Positions 1 to 8,801 are shown, numbered from the stretch's first letter. The stretch: DNA of 64,000 bases from Ancylobacter oerskovii (GCF_018390555.1 NZ_JAHBGB010000033.1:186001-250000); one strand, 5' to 3'. The notes: generated by a model not told the origin, from the sequence alone. Made by a program: numbers and translations.

Positions 1-916
1 GCACCACCGGATCGAGCCGCTTCGCGATCTCGATCAGCCCGGCGCGGGTGGCGGGATGCACCGGCGGCAACGGCGCGCGCAGCGTGTCATGGGCGATGAC
101 GCCGCCTTCCTTCATCAGGATCTTAGCTGCCGCGAGGCCGGTCTGGCGGTTCTCGTAATTGATCAGCGGCAGCCAGCGCATATAGGCGTCGACCGCCGCC
201 TCGCGATCTCCGGCAAAATACGGATCGATGATCTGGCGGATGCCGTCCGGGTAGCCGCCACCGGTCATGGCGCCGGTGGCGCCGGCGTCGAGATCGGCCA
301 GCAGGGTGATGGCCTCCTCGCCGTCCCACGGGCCCTCGATGGCCTCGCCGCCCGCCTCGATCAGCGCCCGCAGCTTGTTCGCGGCGCCGGGCACCTCGAT
401 CTTGAAATAGGCGAGATGCTCGATCTCCTTCGCCATCCTGGCGAGGAAGGGCACGGAGAGAGGCGTGCCGGCCACCGGGGCGTCCTGCACCATGATCGGG
501 ATATCGATGGCATCCGAGACGGCGCGATAGAAATCGTAGATCGCCGGCTCCGGCACCCGGAAGGTGGCGCCGTGATAGGGCGGCATGATCATCACCATCG
601 CCGCGCCCATTTCCTGCGCCCGCTTCGAGCGCTCGGCGCAGACGAAGGTGGAGAAATGCGTGGTGGTGACGATCACCGGCACCCGGCCGGCGACATGTTC
701 CAGCACGGTGCGCATGACGAGATCGCGCTCGTCATCGGTAAGCACGAACTGCTCGGAGAAATTGGCGAGGATGCACAGGCCGTGCGAGCCGCCGTCGATC
801 ATGCAGTCGATGGCGCGCTTCTGGCCGTCGAGATCGAGCCGTCCCTCGGCATCGAACACGGTCGGGGCGACCGGGAAGACGCCTTTATAGGGACGGGCGG
901 CGGAAGTCGTGGTCAT
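1..916 (-). CDS. L-2-keto-3-deoxyarabonate dehydratase-like protein (DHDPS/NanA family), 3' end cut by window edge
   Basis: Reading leftwards from ATG 916 gives about 305 residues before the edge, nearly full family length (about 300-310). The start MTTTSAARPYKGVFPVAPTVF fits DHDPS-family class I aldolases/dehydratases. HLAYFKIEVPG carries the probable Schiff-base lysine. By recall it resembles Azospirillum L-2-keto-3-deoxyarabonate dehydratase, which makes 2-oxoglutarate semialdehyde. That role fits its place 47 bases after the sugar-acid dehydratase in the same operon. GAGG lies 7 bases before ATG 916; an in-frame ATG at 919 has poorer spacing. A keto-deoxy-sugar aldolase is the alternative. 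Confidence 0.8.
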   Translation of the reverse strand, partial: MTTTSAARPYKGVFPVAPTVFDAEGRLDLDGQKRAIDCMIDGGSHGLCILANFSEQFVLTDDERDLVMRTVLEHVAGRVPVIVTTTHFSTFVCAERSKRAQEMGAAMVMIMPPYHGATFRVPEPAIYDFYRAVSDAIDIPIMVQDAPVAGTPLSVPFLARMAKEIEHLAYFKIEVPGAANKLRALIEAGGEAIEGPWDGEEAITLLADLDAGATGAMTGGGYPDGIRQIIDPYFAGDREAAVDAYMRWLPLINYENRQTGLAAAKILMKEGGVIAHDTLRAPLPPVHPATRAGLIEIAKRLDPVV

Positions 917-963
917 CATGCAACCTCAAAACAGATCGATGCGCAGGGATCGGTGCAAACGGT

Positions 964-2700
964 TCAATGGTTGTCGCGCGGTACCGGCGAACCGGAGCGC
1001 CCGACCAGGAAATCGAAATCGGCGCCGCGATCAGCCTGCAGCACATGGTCGATATAGAGGCGCTGATAGCCGCGCGCGGCGTGCGGCTCCGGCGCCACCC
1101 AGGCTTGGCGGCGGGCGGCGAGCTCCGCCTCGTCCACATGCAGGTGCAGCGAGCGGGCGGGCACGTCGAGGGTGATGAGGTCGCCATTGCGGACGAGCGC
1201 CAGCGGGCCGCCGGCGGTGGCCTCCGGGGCGACATGCAGCACCACCGTGCCATAGGCGGTGCCGGACATGCGGGCATCGGAGATGCGGATCATGTCGCGC
1301 ACGCCCTGGCGCAGGAGCTTAGCCGGCAAAGGCATGTTGCCGACCTCCGCCATGCCGGGATAGCCCTTCGGCCCGCAATGCTTCAGCACCATGATGCAGG
1401 AGGCGTCGATGTCGAGGTCCTCGTCGTTCACCGCGTGGTGCATCTCCTCGACGCTCTCGAAGACCACGGCGCGGCCGGTGTGGCGCATCAGTTCGGGCGA
1501 GGCCGCCGACGGCTTGATGACGGCGCCGTCCGGGGCGAGGTTGCCGGTGAGGATGGCGATGCCAGCCTCCTCCTTGAACGGCGCCTCGAACGGGGTGATG
1601 ACCTCTTCGTTCCAGTTCGGCGCCTGCGCGACGTTCTCCCACAAGGTGCGGCCATTGGCGGTGCGTGCGTCCTTGTGCAGGAGGCCGCGCTCGCCGAGCG
1701 CGCGCAGCACGGCGGGCAGGCCGCCGGCATAGTAGAAATCCTCCATCAGGAAGCGGCCGGACGGCATCAGGTCGACGAGGCAGTGGATGTCGCGGCCGAG
1801 GCGGTCGAAATCCTCGAGGGTGAGGTCGACGCCGATGCGGCCGGCGATGGCCAGCAGGTGGACGACCGCATTGGTGGAGCCGCCGATGGCCGCCAGCGTG
1901 CGGATGGCGTTCTCGAAAGCGTCGCGGGTGAGGATGTCGGAGGGCTTCAGGTCCTCATGCACCATCTCGACGATGCGGCGGCCGGCCATGCGGGCGAGCA
2001 AGGCGCGGCGGGCGTCGGCGGCGGGGATGGCGGCGTTCTCCGGCAGGCCGATGCCGAGCGCTTCCACCATCGAGGCCATGGTCGAGGCGGTGCCCATGGT
2101 CATGCAGGAGCCGGCCGAGCGGTTCATGCCGGCTTCCGCCGCGTGGAACTCCTCCAGCGTCACCTCGCCGGCGCGCAACTGCTCGCTCATCGAGATGATG
2201 TTGGTGCCCGAGCCGATGATCTGGCCGCGATAGACGCCGCGCAATTGCGGGCCGCCGGACACGCCGATGGCGGGAAGATCGGCGGAGGCGGCCCCCATCA
2301 GCAGCGCCGGGGTGGTCTTGTCGCAGCCCATCAGCAGCACCACGCCGTCGAGCGGATGGGCGCGGATGGCTTCCTCGACATCCATCGAGGCGAGGTTGCG
2401 GAACAGCATGGCGGTGGGGCGCATCGTCACCTCGCCGAGCGAGGAGACCGGAAACTCCAAGGGGTAGCCGCCGGCGTCCAGCACGCCGCGCCGCACATGC
2501 TCGGCGAGGTCGCGGAAATGGATGTTGCAGGGGGTGAGCTCGGACCAGGTGTTGCAGATGCCGATCACCGGGCGGCCGTCGAACTGGTCCTGCGGCGTGC
2601 CGGAGTTCTTCAGGAAGGAGCGGTAATAGAAGCCCATCTTGTCCTGGCGGCCGAACCAGGCCTGACTGCGCAGGGTTTTCTTCTTGTTGTCGTCGCTCAT
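964..2700 (-). CDS. IlvD/Edd family sugar-acid dehydratase, probably L-arabinonate dehydratase
   Basis: 578 residues, the usual length for IlvD/Edd Fe-S dehydratases. Conserved cysteine motifs are GICNTWSEL (N-terminal), LLMGCDKTTPALLMGA and GSCMTMGTASTMASM, followed by AIGGSTNAVVHLLAIAGR and MRISDARMSG-type C-terminal blocks. These coordinate the cluster and Mg2+. The C-terminal tail (DFDFLVGRSGSPVPRDNH-like) and overall spacing resemble sugar-acid dehydratases such as Rhizobium L-arabinonate dehydratase rather than housekeeping IlvD. It would dehydrate an aldonate to 2-keto-3-deoxy-aldonate, the substrate of the next gene. It lies 12 bases after the FadR-type regulator in the transport operon. 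The exact sugar (arabinonate, fuconate, galactonate) is inference. Confidence 0.85.
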   Translation of the reverse strand: MSDDNKKKTLRSQAWFGRQDKMGFYYRSFLKNSGTPQDQFDGRPVIGICNTWSELTPCNIHFRDLAEHVRRGVLDAGGYPLEFPVSSLGEVTMRPTAMLFRNLASMDVEEAIRAHPLDGVVLLMGCDKTTPALLMGAASADLPAIGVSGGPQLRGVYRGQIIGSGTNIISMSEQLRAGEVTLEEFHAAEAGMNRSAGSCMTMGTASTMASMVEALGIGLPENAAIPAADARRALLARMAGRRIVEMVHEDLKPSDILTRDAFENAIRTLAAIGGSTNAVVHLLAIAGRIGVDLTLEDFDRLGRDIHCLVDLMPSGRFLMEDFYYAGGLPAVLRALGERGLLHKDARTANGRTLWENVAQAPNWNEEVITPFEAPFKEEAGIAILTGNLAPDGAVIKPSAASPELMRHTGRAVVFESVEEMHHAVNDEDLDIDASCIMVLKHCGPKGYPGMAEVGNMPLPAKLLRQGVRDMIRISDARMSGTAYGTVVLHVAPEATAGGPLALVRNGDLITLDVPARSLHLHVDEAELAARRQAWVAPEPHAARGYQRLYIDHVLQADRGADFDFLVGRSGSPVPRDNH

Positions 2701-2712
2701 CTCGGCACCCGT

Positions 2713-3435
2713 TCAGCCTGCCGCGCCATGGCGGCGCAGGCCGTTGAAGATCACATTGGTCATCGCCGCGCCGGCGGCCCCGGCATCGCCGGCGGCGATG
2801 GCCTCGACGATGCTGGCATGCGCGCTCACCGCGACGTCGCGCTCATGCGTGTCCGCCGGGGCGGAGAGCACGAAGGAGGCGCGCAGCGCCGCCTCGATCA
2901 CCGCGCCGATGGAGCGCATGAAGGGATTGCCCGAGGCGTTGGCGATGGCGATGTGCAAGGCGAGGTCGCCCTCGGCGAAGCCCTCGGAGGCGCCGGGCTC
3001 CTCCTGCATGCGGGCGACGGCGGCGCGCATCAGCGTGAGGTCGTCCTCGCTGCGGCGCTCGGCGGCGAGGGCGGCCGCCTGCGGCTCCACCGCCAGGCGG
3101 ATCTCGGCGAGGTCGCGCAGGAAGCGGCGGTCGATGCCGGCGTCGAGATGCCAGGCGAGCACGTCCGGGTCGAACATGTTCCAGCTCGCCCGCTCGCGCA
3201 CCACCGTGCCGACCCGGGCCTTGGTGGACAGGAGCCCCTTGGCGACCAGCGTCTTCACGCTCTCGCGCAGCACCGGGCGGGAGACGCCGAACAGCAGGGT
3301 GAGCTCGGCGTCGCCCGGCAGCTTCGCGCCCTCGCCATAGCGGCCGGCGATGATGTCGATGCCGATGGTGCGCGCCACCTCGGCATGGTTGGAATGGCCG
3401 CGGCGGGCGGGGATGACGACGATCTGCGAGCTCAT
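2713..3435 (-). CDS. FadR-subfamily GntR transcriptional regulator
   Basis: 240 residues. The winged HTH at about 20-85 includes KLPGDAELTLLFGVSRPVLRESVKTLVAKGLLSTKARVGTVV. The all-helical FCD ligand domain follows (DLAEIRLAVEPQAAALAAER ... HIAIANASGNPFM ... HASIVEAIAAGD), with His residues placed as in metal-binding FCD pockets. The start ATG 3435 shares its first base with the stop of the upstream permease (TGATG), so translation is coupled. Encoded inside the sugar operon, it is the likely local repressor, sensing a sugar acid or keto-deoxy intermediate. A palindrome upstream of the binding-protein gene (8558-8574) is a candidate operator. Family assignment is firm; the ligand is unknown. 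Confidence 0.9.
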   Translation of the reverse strand: MSSQIVVIPARRGHSNHAEVARTIGIDIIAGRYGEGAKLPGDAELTLLFGVSRPVLRESVKTLVAKGLLSTKARVGTVVRERASWNMFDPDVLAWHLDAGIDRRFLRDLAEIRLAVEPQAAALAAERRSEDDLTLMRAAVARMQEEPGASEGFAEGDLALHIAIANASGNPFMRSIGAVIEAALRASFVLSAPADTHERDVAVSAHASIVEAIAAGDAGAAGAAMTNVIFNGLRRHGAAG

Positions 3436-4439
3436 CAGTGCGCTCCTGCGGCGGCAAGGCGGCGCGAGCGCCGCGCCAGACCGAGCGTCGCCTGCTGGAA
3501 GCCGATGAAGGCGAACAGCAGCAGCCCGGTGGCGATCTTCGCCCACCAGCTCGACAGCGAGCCGTCGAACGAGATGTAGGTCTGGATCAGCCCCTGGATC
3601 AGCACGCCGACGAAGGTGCCGAACACGAAGCCGTAGCCGCCCGACAGGAGCGTGCCGCCGATCACCACCGCGGCGATGGCGTCGAGCTCCACCCCCACGG
3701 CGGAGAGCGAGTAGCCGGAGGAGGTGTAGAGCGAGAACACGATGCCCGACAGGCCGGCCAGCGCGCTCGACAGCGTGTAGATGGCGACGGTGGTGCGGGT
3801 GACGTTCACCCCCATCAGCGCGGTGGAGACCCGCGAGCCGCCGAGCGCATAGATATTGGCGCCGAAGCGGGTGAGGTGGAGCAGCACCATGCCGCCGGCC
3901 ACCACCGCCAGCATCGCCATCGCCGGCACGGTGAGCCGGGCGCCGCCCGGCAGGCGGATCGCCTGCTCGGCGAGATGCGAATAGAGGTCGGCGGTGATCG
4001 GGATCGATTCCGTCGACATCAGGAAGCTGGCGCCGCGCGCGAGGAACATGCCGGCCAGCGTGACGATGAAGGGAGGCAGCTCGAAATATTCGATCGCCGC
4101 GCCCATCGCCGCGCCGAACAGCGCCGAGATGACGAGGATGAGGGCGAAGGCCATCAGCGGCGGCACGCCCCATTGCTCGATGGCGATGGCGAGGAAGACG
4201 GTGGTGAAGCCGATCACCGAGCCGACCGACAGGTCGATGCCGCCGGAAATGATGACGAAGGTCATGCCCACCGCGACGATGCCGAGAAAGGCATTGTCGG
4301 TGAGCAGGTTCATCACCACCCGCAGCGAGGCGAAGTTCGGGAAGGTGAGCGAGCAGATGAGGAAGCCGATGAGGAACACCGCGCTGGTGGCGGCGACCGG
4401 CAGCAGGCGGCTCACGGAATTGCGGCCGGCGACGTTCAT
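3435..4439 (-). CDS. Sugar ABC transporter permease, YjfF/RbsC type
   Basis: 334 residues, almost entirely hydrophobic with 8-10 predicted membrane spans. The family signature SGGIDLSVGSVIG lies near residue 65. Later blocks GGSRVSTALMGVNVTRT and the VIGGTLLSGGYGFVFGTFVGVLIQGLIQ segment are typical of the BPD_transp_2 family. With the preceding permease it should form the heterodimeric channel of a galactofuranose/arabinofuranose-type importer (YtfT-YjfF arrangement). ATG 4439 overlaps the upstream stop by four bases (ATGA), and the gene's own stop overlaps the regulator start. Confidence 0.88.
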   Translation of the reverse strand: MNVAGRNSVSRLLPVAATSAVFLIGFLICSLTFPNFASLRVVMNLLTDNAFLGIVAVGMTFVIISGGIDLSVGSVIGFTTVFLAIAIEQWGVPPLMAFALILVISALFGAAMGAAIEYFELPPFIVTLAGMFLARGASFLMSTESIPITADLYSHLAEQAIRLPGGARLTVPAMAMLAVVAGGMVLLHLTRFGANIYALGGSRVSTALMGVNVTRTTVAIYTLSSALAGLSGIVFSLYTSSGYSLSAVGVELDAIAAVVIGGTLLSGGYGFVFGTFVGVLIQGLIQTYISFDGSLSSWWAKIATGLLLFAFIGFQQATLGLARRSRRLAAAGAH

Positions 4440-5419
4440 TTGCCCCTCCCGAACAGGCTGCTGCCGAGCCCCTTGAGCCGCGGCGACTGGGCGAGCAGCA
4501 CCGCCAGCACCACCACCGCCTTGACCACCAGATTGGTCTCCGGCGGGAAGCCGGACAGAAGGATGCCGGTGTTCATCGCCTGGATGATGAGCGCGCCGAC
4601 CACCGCCAGCACCAGCGAGAAGCGGCCGCCGAACAGCGAGGTGCCGCCGATCACCACCGCCAGGATGGCGTCGAGCTCCAGCCACAGCCCGGCATTGTTG
4701 GCGTCGGCGCCGAGGATGTCGGCGGCGGCGATGATGCCGGCGATGGCGGCGCACAGCCCGCACCAGCCATAGACGGCGAGGGTGATCAGCCGCGTGCCGA
4801 TGCCGGCCAGGGCGGCGGCGCGGGCATTGCCTCCGGTCGCCTCGATCATCAGGCCGAGCGCGCTGCCGCGCACGATGAGAAGCGTCAGCCCCAGCAGGGC
4901 GAGGGTGATGACCACCGGCGTGGGCAGGCCGAGCACCGAACCGCCGCCGATGAAGGCCAGCTCCGGCGAGCTGAAGGTGACGATGCGGCCCTCGGTGATC
5001 AATTGGGCGATGCCGCGCCCGGCCACCATCAGGATCAGCGTGGCGACGATGGGCTGGATGCCGAGCACCGCCACCAGGAAGCCGTTCCACAGCCCGCAGG
5101 CGAGGCCGGCGCCCAGCGCGGCGGCCAGCACCACCGGCAGGGAATGCGTATCGGCGAGGCTGGCGGCGATGGCGCCGCAGATCGCCATCACCGCGCCGAC
5201 CGAGAGATCGATGCCGCGCATGGCGATGACCAGCACCATGCCCAGCGACAGGATCGCCACCGGCGCGCCGCGGTTGAGCACGTCGATGAGGCTGCCGAAC
5301 AGGCGGCCGTCCTGCAGGCGGATGTCGAAGAATTGCGGCGACACCACCCAGTTGATCGCCAGGATCGCGGCCAGCGCGACGATCTGCGAGGTACCGATGC
5401 GGGGAAGACGGAGCGGCAT
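4436..5419 (-). CDS. Sugar ABC transporter permease, YtfT/RbsC type
   Basis: About 327 residues, hydrophobic, with the BPD_transp_2 signature MRGIDLSVGAVMAICGA and C-terminal VVIGGTSLFGGRFSLVLAVVGALIIQAMN. It is the first of two permeases and pairs with the YjfF-like protein encoded next. Two in-frame ATGs exist. ATG 5425 sits directly against the GAGGGAG ribosome-binding site, whereas ATG 5419 leaves 6-9 bases, so 5419 is preferred. It follows the ATPase stop by about 10 bases and overlaps the next gene by four (ATGA). Confidence 0.86.
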   Translation of the reverse strand: MPLRLPRIGTSQIVALAAILAINWVVSPQFFDIRLQDGRLFGSLIDVLNRGAPVAILSLGMVLVIAMRGIDLSVGAVMAICGAIAASLADTHSLPVVLAAALGAGLACGLWNGFLVAVLGIQPIVATLILMVAGRGIAQLITEGRIVTFSSPELAFIGGGSVLGLPTPVVITLALLGLTLLIVRGSALGLMIEATGGNARAAALAGIGTRLITLAVYGWCGLCAAIAGIIAAADILGADANNAGLWLELDAILAVVIGGTSLFGGRFSLVLAVVGALIIQAMNTGILLSGFPPETNLVVKAVVVLAVLLAQSPRLKGLGSSLFGRGK

Positions 5420-5430
5420 GGTCATCTCCC

Positions 5431-6993
5431 TCACGCGGCCTGCCCGCTCGCCGGGGCATCGGCGGCGATGGCCTTGAGGATGCCGGGCACGGTGATCTCC
5501 TCGCCGGTGAGGCGGGCGACATGCGCGCGGTCGCGCAGCACGATCACCTCGTCGGCATAGGTGACGATCTCCTCCAGCTCCGAGGATACCACCAGGAGCG
5601 CCATGCCCTCGGCGCACAGCCGGCGGATCAGCGCGATGATCTCGGCATGGGCGCCGACATCGATGCCGCGCGTCGGCTCGTCGAGGATCAGGAGGCGCGG
5701 CTCGGTGGCGAGCCAGCGGGCGAGCAGCGCCTTCTGCTGGTTGCCGCCGGACAGCAGGCCGATGGGCCGCTCCGGGTCGGGCGGGCGGATGTCGAGCAGG
5801 CGGATGAACCTGGCGGCGATCTCGTCCTGCTCACGGCGCGACAGCGGCTTCAGCGCCCCGCGCCGCGCCTGAAGCGCCAGCACGATGTTCTCGCGCACCG
5901 TGAGCTCGGCGACGATGCCCTCGGTCTTGCGCTCCTCCGGGCAGTAGCCGAAGCCGAGATGCAGCGCCTCCGCCGGGCTCGCCAGCGCGACCTTGCGCCC
6001 GTCCACGGTGGCGGCACCGGTATCGGCATGGGCGGCGCCGAAGACGAGGCGGGTGGTCTCGGTGCGGCCGGAGCCGAGCAGGCCGGCGAGCCCGACCACA
6101 TGGCCGGGCCGCAAGGCGAGATCGAAGGGCGCGACATAGCCGGCCTTGCCGTAATCCTCGAAGGAGGCGAAGGCCGGCTGCTCCGGGCCGGCCTCGGCGC
6201 GCCCGGCGCCGGTGTGGGCGGTCGCCTCGGCCAGCTCGCGGCCGAGCATCATCCGCACCAGATCGAGGCGCGGCAGCTGCGCGGTGGTGGCGCTGCCGGC
6301 AAGGCGGCCGTTGCGCAGCACGGTGATGCGGTTGCAGATCGCATAGACCTGATCGAGGAAATGGGTGACGAACAGGATGCCGATGCCGCGCGCCGTCAAT
6401 TTCCGCATCACCGCGAACAGGATCTCGACCTCATGGGCGTCGAGGCTGGCGGTCGGCTCGTCGAGGATCAGCACCCGCGCCGACTGGTCCACTGCGCGGG
6501 CGATGGCGACGATGTGCTGCACGGCGACGGAATAGCTCTCCAGCGGTGCCGCGACATCGATGTGGAGGTCGAAGCCGGCCAGCACCTCGCGGGCGCGCCG
6601 GCGCATCTCGCCCTCACGCACCAGGCCGAAGCGGGTGGGCTGGCGGCCGAGGAACAGGTTCTGCGCCACCGAGAGGTTCGGCGCCAGGTTGACCTCCTGG
6701 TACACCGTGGCGATGCCGGACTTCACCGCCTCCTCCGCCGAGCGCGGGGCGATGTCGGCGCCGGCGAGCCGCAGCGTGCCGGCATCGCGATGCACGACGC
6801 CGGTCATGCACTTGATCAGCGTCGACTTGCCGGCACCGTTCTCGCCCAGCAGCGCGTGCACCTCGCCGGCATGCAGCGTCAGGTCGACGCGGTCGAGCGC
6901 CCTGAAGCCGGCGAAGGACTTGGAGAAGCCGGTCAGCTCCAGAAGCGGCGCGGTGTCGATCGAGAGGCCGGGAATGGCGGCGGTTTCGGACAT
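5431..6993 (-). CDS. Sugar ABC transporter ATP-binding protein with two nucleotide-binding domains (YtfR/RbsA/MglA type)
   Basis: 520 residues, the usual length for CUT2-class sugar ATPases. NBD1 has Walker A GENGAGKSTL, signature YSVAVQHIVAIARA and Walker B VLILDEPTASLD. NBD2 has a degenerate Walker A (GLLGSGRTET), then LLSGGNQQKALLARWL and LLILDEPTRGIDVGAHAEI. This asymmetry is normal in the family. It energises the two permeases encoded downstream. ATG 6993 has GAGG seven bases upstream; an open frame continues further upstream but lacks family similarity. It is separated from the binding-protein gene by about 500 bases carrying hairpin repeats. Confidence 0.92.
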   Translation of the reverse strand: MSETAAIPGLSIDTAPLLELTGFSKSFAGFRALDRVDLTLHAGEVHALLGENGAGKSTLIKCMTGVVHRDAGTLRLAGADIAPRSAEEAVKSGIATVYQEVNLAPNLSVAQNLFLGRQPTRFGLVREGEMRRRAREVLAGFDLHIDVAAPLESYSVAVQHIVAIARAVDQSARVLILDEPTASLDAHEVEILFAVMRKLTARGIGILFVTHFLDQVYAICNRITVLRNGRLAGSATTAQLPRLDLVRMMLGRELAEATAHTGAGRAEAGPEQPAFASFEDYGKAGYVAPFDLALRPGHVVGLAGLLGSGRTETTRLVFGAAHADTGAATVDGRKVALASPAEALHLGFGYCPEERKTEGIVAELTVRENIVLALQARRGALKPLSRREQDEIAARFIRLLDIRPPDPERPIGLLSGGNQQKALLARWLATEPRLLILDEPTRGIDVGAHAEIIALIRRLCAEGMALLVVSSELEEIVTYADEVIVLRDRAHVARLTGEEITVPGILKAIAADAPASGQAA

Positions 6994-7210
6994 GAGCGGC
7001 CTCGCCAACAGGGCGGATCGGATGGGGACATCCCGGTGGAAAAGGCGGTGGATGGACCGGCCTTTTCCACAGGGACACGCTGTGGACAATGCCGACGGGC
7101 CGGGCAGGTCCGCCGGACGGCTGGGGGGCGAGCATCCTCCGGGGCCCGGCTCTGCCGGGCATCCGAGGGCGCAAGGAACGTCGCGGCTATGACGGTTCGT
7201 TCGTTCGCTC

Positions 7211-7331
7211 GCTCGTTCTTTCCCTCTCCCCATTAGGGAAAGGTGGCCCGCGCAGCGGGTCGGTGAGGAACGCAGCCGCGGAGCCTGGGAGCGGTTCGCC
7301 CCCTCACCCCCCTCTCCCCCTCGGGGAGAGG
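7211..7331. repeat. Two copies of a CCCTCTCCCC-type intergenic repeat
   Basis: The first copy (about 7211-7260) runs CCCTCTCCCCATTAGGGAAAG into GTGGCCCGCGCAGCGGGTCGGTGAGG. The second (7311-7331) is a 9-bp stem CCTCTCCCC / GGGGAGAGG with a 3-base loop, preceded by CCCCTCAC. A third copy lies at 22819-22853. Together they look like a dispersed intergenic element rather than gene-specific terminators. Confidence 0.55.
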
Positions 7332-7400
7332 CAGGCGCCCGAATGGGCGAGTGCCGCTTCATGTCACACCGACGACAGCCGGGCGCACCGGCGGATCGTC

Positions 7401-7431
7401 GTGGATCCCCGGGTCAAGCCCGGGGATGACG
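7401..7431. repeat. GTGGAT..ATGACG hairpin repeat, copy 1
   Basis: Perfect 9-bp arms ATCCCCGGG (7405-7413) and CCCGGGGAT (7419-7427) with loop TCAAG, flanked by GTGG and GACG. It belongs to the family also found at 53829, 53906, 57793, 57856, 59780 and 59839. Confidence 0.7.
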
Positions 7432-7502
7432 TCGTATGGCGGGAACCGGACGGGCAAGGGATGAGGGCATATCCCCGCCGACGCACCGCCCAGCCGGCCG
7501 CC

Positions 7503-8471
7503 TCAGTAGCCGAGGTCCTTCTTGCTCTCGTAGATCGCCTTCGGGTTGTCGGCCTGGGTGTAGAGCTTGGATTCGGTCTGGATCCACTTCGGCGGCACCG
7601 TGCCCTTGTCCTTGAAGGCGACGATGGCGTCGAAGGCCGGGCCGGCCATGTTGGGGGTGAGCTCGACGGTGGCGTTGGCCTCGCCGGCCGCCATCGCCTT
7701 GAAGATGTCCGGCACCGCGTCGATGGAGACGGTGAGCACCTCGGTGCCCGGCTTCAGCCCGGCTTCCTTCATCGCCTGGATGGCGCCGACCATCATGTCG
7801 TCATTATGCGCGTAGACGGCGCAGATGTTCTTGCCGCCGCCCTCGGCCTTGATGAAGCTCTCCATGACTTCCTTGCCCTTGGCGCGGGTGAAGTCGCCGG
7901 TCTGCGAGCGGACGATCTTGACGTTGGAGGCGCCGGCGATGCCCTGCTCGAAGCCCTTCTTGCGGTTGGCCGCGACGGAGGCGCCCACCGTGCCCTGCAG
8001 CTCGACCACGTTGCAGGGCTTGCCGCCGGCGGTCTTCACCAGCCATTCGCCGGCGACCTTGCCCTCATGCACGGAATCCGAGGTGACGGCGGTGAGGTAG
8101 AGCTCCTTGCCGGAGGGATCGATGTCGCGGTCGAGCAGCACGACCGGGATCTTGGCCTCCTTCGCTTCCTTCAGCACCGTGTCCCAGCCGGTGGCGACCA
8201 CGGGGGCGAGGAAGATGGCGTCGACGCCCTGGGCGATGAAGGAGCGGATCGCCTTGATCTGGTTCTCCTGCTTCTGCTGGGCGTCGGCGATCTTGAAATT
8301 GATGTTGCGCTTCTTGGCTTCCGCCTTGGAGACGGTGGTCTCCGCCGCGCGCCAGCCCGATTCCGAGCCGATCTGCGAGAAGCCGACGGTGAGGTCGCCC
8401 GCGCGGGCGCCGGTGGCCGCGAACAGGGCGCCGGACATGGCGGTAGCGAGCATCAAAGCTTTGAAAGACAT
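7503..8471 (-). CDS. Sugar ABC transporter periplasmic binding protein, YtfQ/RbsB type
   Basis: 322 residues. Residues 1-24 are a Sec signal peptide ending GARA before GDLTVGFSQIGSESGW. The mature part is a Peripla_BP_4 protein: KKRNINFKIADAQQKQENQIKAIRSFIAQGVDAIF, LLDRDIDPSG, TGDFTRAKGKEVMESFI and YAHNDDMMVGAIQAMKEAG. It is closest in memory to YtfQ, the galactofuranose/arabinofuranose binder. ATG 8471 has GGAG eight bases upstream. It is the first gene of the importer-plus-catabolism operon and delivers sugar to the two permeases. Exact ligand is not decidable from sequence. Confidence 0.9.
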   Translation of the reverse strand: MSFKALMLATAMSGALFAATGARAGDLTVGFSQIGSESGWRAAETTVSKAEAKKRNINFKIADAQQKQENQIKAIRSFIAQGVDAIFLAPVVATGWDTVLKEAKEAKIPVVLLDRDIDPSGKELYLTAVTSDSVHEGKVAGEWLVKTAGGKPCNVVELQGTVGASVAANRKKGFEQGIAGASNVKIVRSQTGDFTRAKGKEVMESFIKAEGGGKNICAVYAHNDDMMVGAIQAMKEAGLKPGTEVLTVSIDAVPDIFKAMAAGEANATVELTPNMAGPAFDAIVAFKDKGTVPPKWIQTESKLYTQADNPKAIYESKKDLGY

Positions 8472-8801
8472 AGCGTTTCTCCCATGGGGTCCAGCTGCGC
8501 GCCACTTTCGGGCGCTTGTAAGCTGGCGTTTTATGGCATGGTTTGGAACGCTTGAATAGTCATACTGTTTGACTTTTCAGCCGCCGAACGGCGTGAGGCG
8601 CGGACGCGCGAAAACACGGGCGCGGACGCGCGGCGACGCGCCCTCGCGGACATGTCCGGGGGAAGGAAAGCGGGCGGGAAGCGGTGGAAGCGGGCGCGCA
8701 ACGGGCACGATGACGGGGGCCGCCGGCGCGGCGGCGGCCCCCGTGCATCAGCGGCGCGGAGAGGCGGAAGCGCGGCGGCAGGCGCCGCCGCGGCCGGACG
8801 G
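8472..8801. other. Promoter region of the sugar operon
   Basis: 330 bases between trpS and the binding-protein gene. The part near the gene (8520-8580) is AT-richer and holds the palindrome at 8558-8574. On the minus strand, a weak promoter can be drawn as TTCAAG - 16 bases - ATAAAA (8558-8531). The remainder (8580-8801) is GC-rich with nothing recognisable. Confidence 0.45.
8558..8574. promoter_or_regulatory. Candidate operator for the operon's FadR-type regulator
   Basis: AGTCATACTGTTTGACT is a 17-bp palindrome with 14 symmetric bases (arms AGTCA and TGACT plus inner AC/GT). It also reads as two GTnnnAC half-sites, the core commonly bound by FadR-subfamily GntR proteins. It sits about 87 bases upstream of the binding-protein start, next to a possible -35. 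Binding is inferred, not shown. Confidence 0.45.

Larger units (their letters stand above)
6994..7502. other. Long intra-operon gap with hairpin repeats
   Basis: 509 bases between the binding-protein gene and the ATPase gene, both on the minus strand. No convincing gene. It holds two CCCTCTCCCC-type elements and one GTGGAT..ATGACG hairpin repeat (listed separately). Such gaps after a binding-protein gene often stabilise the upstream message or attenuate read-through. Confidence 0.6.

Noticed and set aside
967..3579. Very long plus-strand open frame opposite the dehydratase and regulator genes
   Set aside because: Composition is His/Gly/Ala/Arg-rich shadow of minus-strand genes with clear family motifs; GC-rich DNA gives long antisense frames.
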